DNA of 9,059 bases from Balneolaceae bacterium (GTDB taxonomy: Bacteria > Bacteroidota > Rhodothermia > Balneolales > Balneolaceae). Numbering within the stretch: the first letter of the stretch is position 1; each line of letters starts with the position of its first letter. The stretch lies in assembly GCA_007123985.1 (NCBI GenBank), contig SLGA01000132.1, forward strand, positions 1 to 9,059. The letters run 5' to 3'. The notes beneath the pieces are model-generated. The model made no database searches, was not told the origin of the DNA, and worked only from the letters and a program-made list of their open reading frames with translations. The translations under genes and the position numbers were made by a program. Positions 6,913 through 9,059 of this stretch are shown one piece after another.

Positions 6913-7386
6913 ATGCAACGCACTAAAATATGGATCGGAACACTTTTTGGCGCTGGCCTTATTCCATTTGCGCCGGGTACATGGGGTAGCTTTTTCACGC
7001 TTCCTTTCATCTACTTCGCAGCTGTTTTACATCCCGGTTTTGGGTTATATGCACTTTTATTGATAACTATACTTTTTTCCCTATGGTGTACCGATGAAAA
7101 CGTACAAAAGTTCGGCAATGATCCAGGTCAATTCGTTATGGATGAAAGTGCCGGACAAACGGTTGTATTTTTAGCTGTGAGTTTTCACCAAGCGGGGTCG
7201 GATCTACTGATTCTTTTGGCAGGATTTCTTCTCTTTCGGCTATTCGATATCCTCAAACCACTCGGAATTAAAGCAGTGGAAAAATTGCCCGGAAAATTCG
7301 GTATATTAGCAGATGATTTGCTGGCCGGTTTGTATGCCCTAATATGCCTTGAATTGTTCATTCACTTCGTTCCCGGTTTTGCATAA
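6913..7386 (+). CDS. pgpA: Phosphatidylglycerophosphatase A family protein
   Basis: PgpA removes the phosphate from phosphatidylglycerol phosphate, giving phosphatidylglycerol at the inner membrane. The 157-residue product shows the family blocks in order: GAGLIPFAPGTWGS (13-26), DPGQFVMDESAGQ (70-82), FRLFDILKP (108-116) and GKFGILADDLLAG (127-139). Acidic residues Asp70, Asp77, Glu78, Asp134 and Asp135 are the likely metal and phosphate site. Hydrophobic segments around 29-38, 45-59, 83-91, 98-110 and 138-153 fit a small membrane protein. It directly follows pgsA on the same strand, so the two final steps of phosphatidylglycerol synthesis sit together. The ATG at 6913 precedes the conserved first block by a normal distance. 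The stop is TAA. Confidence 0.93.
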   Translation: MQRTKIWIGTLFGAGLIPFAPGTWGSFFTLPFIYFAAVLHPGFGLYALLLITILFSLWCTDENVQKFGNDPGQFVMDESAGQTVVFLAVSFHQAGSDLLILLAGFLLFRLFDILKPLGIKAVEKLPGKFGILADDLLAGLYALICLELFIHFVPGFA

Positions 7387-7427
7387 TAAAATCAACTGAT
7401 AATACGTCCTTAACATTTACTCAATAA

Positions 7428-7443
7428 TTTAAAGGCTTTTAAA
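7428..7443. repeat. Short AT-rich inverted repeat upstream of pyrE
   Basis: TTTAAA (7428-7433) and TTTAAA (7438-7443), itself palindromic, flank GGCT. A 6-bp all-AT stem is weak. It lies just before the stronger hairpin at 7445-7468 and may be part of the same 3' or leader structure, or chance. Confidence 0.2.
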
Positions 7444-7444
7444 G

Positions 7445-7480
7445 AGAACAGAACTGAACATCTGTTCTTGAATTTTTAAT
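7445..7480 (+). terminator. Candidate intrinsic terminator or leader hairpin between pgpA and pyrE
   Basis: AGAACAGA (7445-7452) pairs perfectly with TCTGTTCT (7461-7468) around the 8-nt loop ACTGAACA. A T-rich tail follows (ATTTTTAAT within 7469-7480). The stem is only 8 bp with three G-C pairs and the tail is interrupted, so termination would be moderate. It could end the pgsA-pgpA transcript. Lying 40 bp before the pyrE start, it could instead be a hairpin in the pyrE leader. I see no promoter match between it and pyrE. Confidence 0.45.
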
Positions 7481-7508
7481 AAAGAATTACAGATTTAACA
7501 GTACTAAC

Positions 7509-8150
7509 ATGATAATCGATACTACATTTTCCAGAGAGCTTGCAAAATCTCTGCTTGAAATAAATGCCGTTGTTTTGCGGCCAAATAATCCATTTACCTG
7601 GTCTTCCGGCTGGAACTCTCCCATCTACTGCGACAATCGCTTAACATTGCGTCATCCGGAATTACGAAAGAAAATTTCAAAGGCATTTACAGAAATTATT
7701 CAAAAAGAGTGCCCCGATGTTGCCGTAATTACAGGAACTGCCACAGCTGGAATTCCCCACGCAGCTTGGGTTGCACAATCACTCGATAAGCCTATGGCCT
7801 ACGTTCGTGCTAAGGCAAAAGCGTATGGGCTGGGTAATCAGATTGAAGGCGGAGTTGACAAGGGGCAATCTACCGTGGTAATTGAGGATTTAATCTCCAC
7901 CGGCGGTTCTGCCATATCCGTTATTGATGCCCTGTTATTTATCGGTGCCGATGTTCAAGCTGTGATCAGTATTTTTACATATGGCTTCGAGCTGGCCAAC
8001 AATAAATTTAAAGAGAGAAATATTCCGGTATTTACCCTTACTGATTATGCTACACTGGTAGATGTTGCGTTAGAACAGGGATACATTAAACAGGAAGACA
8101 TGAATATGCTCAACGCCTGGCGTGAAAATCCTTCTGAATGGCCCAATTAG
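7509..8150 (+). CDS. pyrE: Orotate phosphoribosyltransferase
   Basis: PyrE transfers the phosphoribosyl group from PRPP to orotate, giving orotidine monophosphate, the fifth step of de novo pyrimidine synthesis, in the cytoplasm. The 213-residue product matches the family throughout: FTWSSGWNSPIYCDNR (29-44), TGTATAGIPHA (75-85), YVRAKAKAYGLGNQIEG (98-114) and the PRPP-binding loop VVIEDLISTGGSA (123-135) with Glu126-Asp127 and Thr131-Gly-Gly. In the flexible catalytic loop the position normally held by histidine (K-x-HG) is Tyr106; the codon is TAT. The lysines Lys102 and Lys104 and the following GLGN are kept, so activity is still likely. The ATG at 7509 gives the usual family start. The stop is TAG, and its last 13 bases overlap the next gene. 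Confidence 0.95.
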   Translation: MIIDTTFSRELAKSLLEINAVVLRPNNPFTWSSGWNSPIYCDNRLTLRHPELRKKISKAFTEIIQKECPDVAVITGTATAGIPHAAWVAQSLDKPMAYVRAKAKAYGLGNQIEGGVDKGQSTVVIEDLISTGGSAISVIDALLFIGADVQAVISIFTYGFELANNKFKERNIPVFTLTDYATLVDVALEQGYIKQEDMNMLNAWRENPSEWPN

Positions 8151-8614
8151 ACTCACAACTTGCACAATTTACTGCAGCTACAGCAGCGGCAACGCTCTCA
8201 ACCGGACAAAAACTGATCCGGAATTTCAGATACTATCGTGCAGCTACCTCAGATGAGGAAATAATCACACGGACAGAGCTGCTTCTGATTTGCCACAACA
8301 TCCGAATGGATATGTTTGGCATGCACAACCTCCTGAATGATGAAGAGATGCAACAATCTCCGTTCCTCGTATCTCTGGCCAGCCGAATTAACGATTCTTA
8401 CGAGAACCTGCACAGAAAAATGCTTTTTTTTGATGCAAAATTGATTCAAGATATTATACCCGAGATCGACGCGCAGCGGCAATTTTGGAGTGGCTATACG
8501 GAACCCTCTTTCTATAATTATGAGTTAACGTACAGCCTGGAACACACTCTTCCGGTTACAATTAAAATTATTGAAGATCAAATCAAACCATTTCCTGATC
8601 AGATCGAAATCTGA
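8138..8614 (+). CDS. Hypothetical protein overlapping the end of pyrE
   Basis: I do not recognise this 158-residue protein. It has no signal peptide and no membrane segment, so a cytoplasmic location is likely. Composition and spacing suggest mostly alpha helix: an alanine/threonine-rich start (about 8-22), then amphipathic stretches around 38-65, 70-110 and 130-150, with a Met-rich part near 57-70 (MDMFGMHNLL) and an aromatic patch FWSGYTEPSFYNYELTY (117-133). A single cysteine (Cys52) makes a metal site unlikely. The ATG lies inside pyrE in another frame, overlapping it by 13 bp, so translation is probably coupled to pyrE. Base use resembles the neighbours and the frame is long and uninterrupted, which supports a real gene. 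A link to pyrimidine metabolism would be guesswork. Confidence 0.8.
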   Translation: MAQLDSQLAQFTAATAAATLSTGQKLIRNFRYYRAATSDEEIITRTELLLICHNIRMDMFGMHNLLNDEEMQQSPFLVSLASRINDSYENLHRKMLFFDAKLIQDIIPEIDAQRQFWSGYTEPSFYNYELTYSLEHTLPVTIKIIEDQIKPFPDQIEI

Positions 8615-8642
8615 CACAATTTACTTACACAGTTATTTAATT

Positions 8643-9059
8643 ATGAAGTACTTAGCCCCTTTATTTTTTGTATCACTATTACTAACCGGATGTCTCGATA
8701 CTCCAAGCGCTTCATTTGGCGATCCCGTTGATGAAACCGACTTTCTCGAAGAATATGCTCAGCAAGAGGGGGTTTTTCAAACCGAAAGTGGCTTGTTGTA
8801 CAGAATTATCAACGAAGGTGAAGGCGAAAGGCCCGATGAAGGAAAAGTTGTATTCGTGGAGTACGAAGGGCGCCTGATCACCGACGAAGTTTTCATGGAA
8901 ACCGATGATCTGGAATATTTCCCTCTAACAGATGACATTATCGAAGGAATTTTTGAAGGAATTCAGTTGATGCGCGAGGGTGCAGAGTATGAGTTTGTTC
9001 TGCCTTCCGAGCTTGGCTATGGCCAGAGGCCACCACAAGGAACTCCGATTCAAAATGGA
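8643..9059 (+). CDS. FKBP-type peptidyl-prolyl cis-trans isomerase lipoprotein, cut by the right edge
   Basis: The frame runs open from the ATG at 8643 to the last base, giving 139 residues without a stop. Residues 1-17 form a lipoprotein signal peptide with the lipobox LLTGC and lipidation at Cys17, so the protein is anchored in a membrane, probably facing the periplasm. A linker (18-48) leads to an FKBP domain: TESGLLYRI (47-55), VFVEYEGRLITDEVF (70-84), IIEGIFEGIQLMREG (99-113) and LPSELGYGQRPPQGTPIQNG (120-139). FKBP enzymes speed proline isomerisation in folding proteins. Compared with human FKBP12, Tyr26, Phe36 and Tyr82 are kept (Tyr74, Phe84, Tyr126), but Asp37 is Met85 and Trp59 is Ile103, so catalysis may be weak and a chaperone role is possible. 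The gene starts 28 bp after its neighbour and is probably in the same transcript. Confidence 0.88.
   Translation, partial: MKYLAPLFFVSLLLTGCLDTPSASFGDPVDETDFLEEYAQQEGVFQTESGLLYRIINEGEGERPDEGKVVFVEYEGRLITDEVFMETDDLEYFPLTDDIIEGIFEGIQLMREGAEYEFVLPSELGYGQRPPQGTPIQNG

Noticed and set aside
6381..7010. A 209-codon minus-strand open frame opposite pgsA and the start of pgpA
   Set aside because: It is antisense to two clearly conserved genes, is rich in Lys, Ser and Asn from the complement of hydrophobic codons, and shows no domain.
1..9059. Mobile elements, CRISPR arrays, tRNA or rRNA genes, defence genes
   Set aside because: No transposase or integrase coding, no regularly spaced repeats and no cloverleaf or rRNA-like segment were recognised; nearly all the window is accounted for by the listed genes.

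Overview
The window reads as a stretch of ordinary chromosome from a marine-type relative of the Bacteroidota, most likely Balneolota/Rhodothermota. The evidence is a large secreted protein with Bacteroidota-style Ig-like repeats, an outer-membrane barrel of the TonB-receptor/putative-porin kind, an FtsX with no FtsE next to it, and gene starts that mostly lack a Shine-Dalgarno sequence. This placement is an inference from protein style, not a database match. I see no tRNA, rRNA, CRISPR array, insertion sequence or phage gene.

Left part (1 to about 6100, minus strand). A secreted surface protein is read from 1618 leftward. Its frame is open to the left edge except for one amber codon at 623-625, after which 207 sense codons follow in the same frame. 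To the right of its start is a 231-bp AT-rich spacer. Then comes an apparent minus-strand operon, in the order cinA, outer-membrane barrel, ftsX. The cinA stop and the barrel's TTG start overlap (TTGA), and the barrel stop lies 9 bp from the ftsX start.

Right part (6294 to 9059, plus strand). A divergent spacer separates cinA from pgsA and pgpA, which encode the synthase and a phosphatase for phosphatidylglycerol. A hairpin with a T-rich tail lies between pgpA and pyrE (orotate phosphoribosyltransferase). The pyrE end overlaps by 13 bp a 158-residue gene of unknown function. An FKBP-type prolyl isomerase lipoprotein follows and runs off the right edge.

The genes mix envelope functions (phosphatidylglycerol synthesis, FtsX, an outer-membrane barrel, a periplasmic or membrane-anchored prolyl isomerase, a surface protein) with nucleotide and cofactor upkeep (pyrE, cinA). 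I found no convincing undescribed system. The strongest anomaly is the lone in-frame amber codon in the surface-protein gene. Secondary points are the barrel's proline-rich extension inside a cinA/ftsX operon, altered active-site positions in the FKBP and PyrE proteins, and the unknown gene coupled to pyrE.
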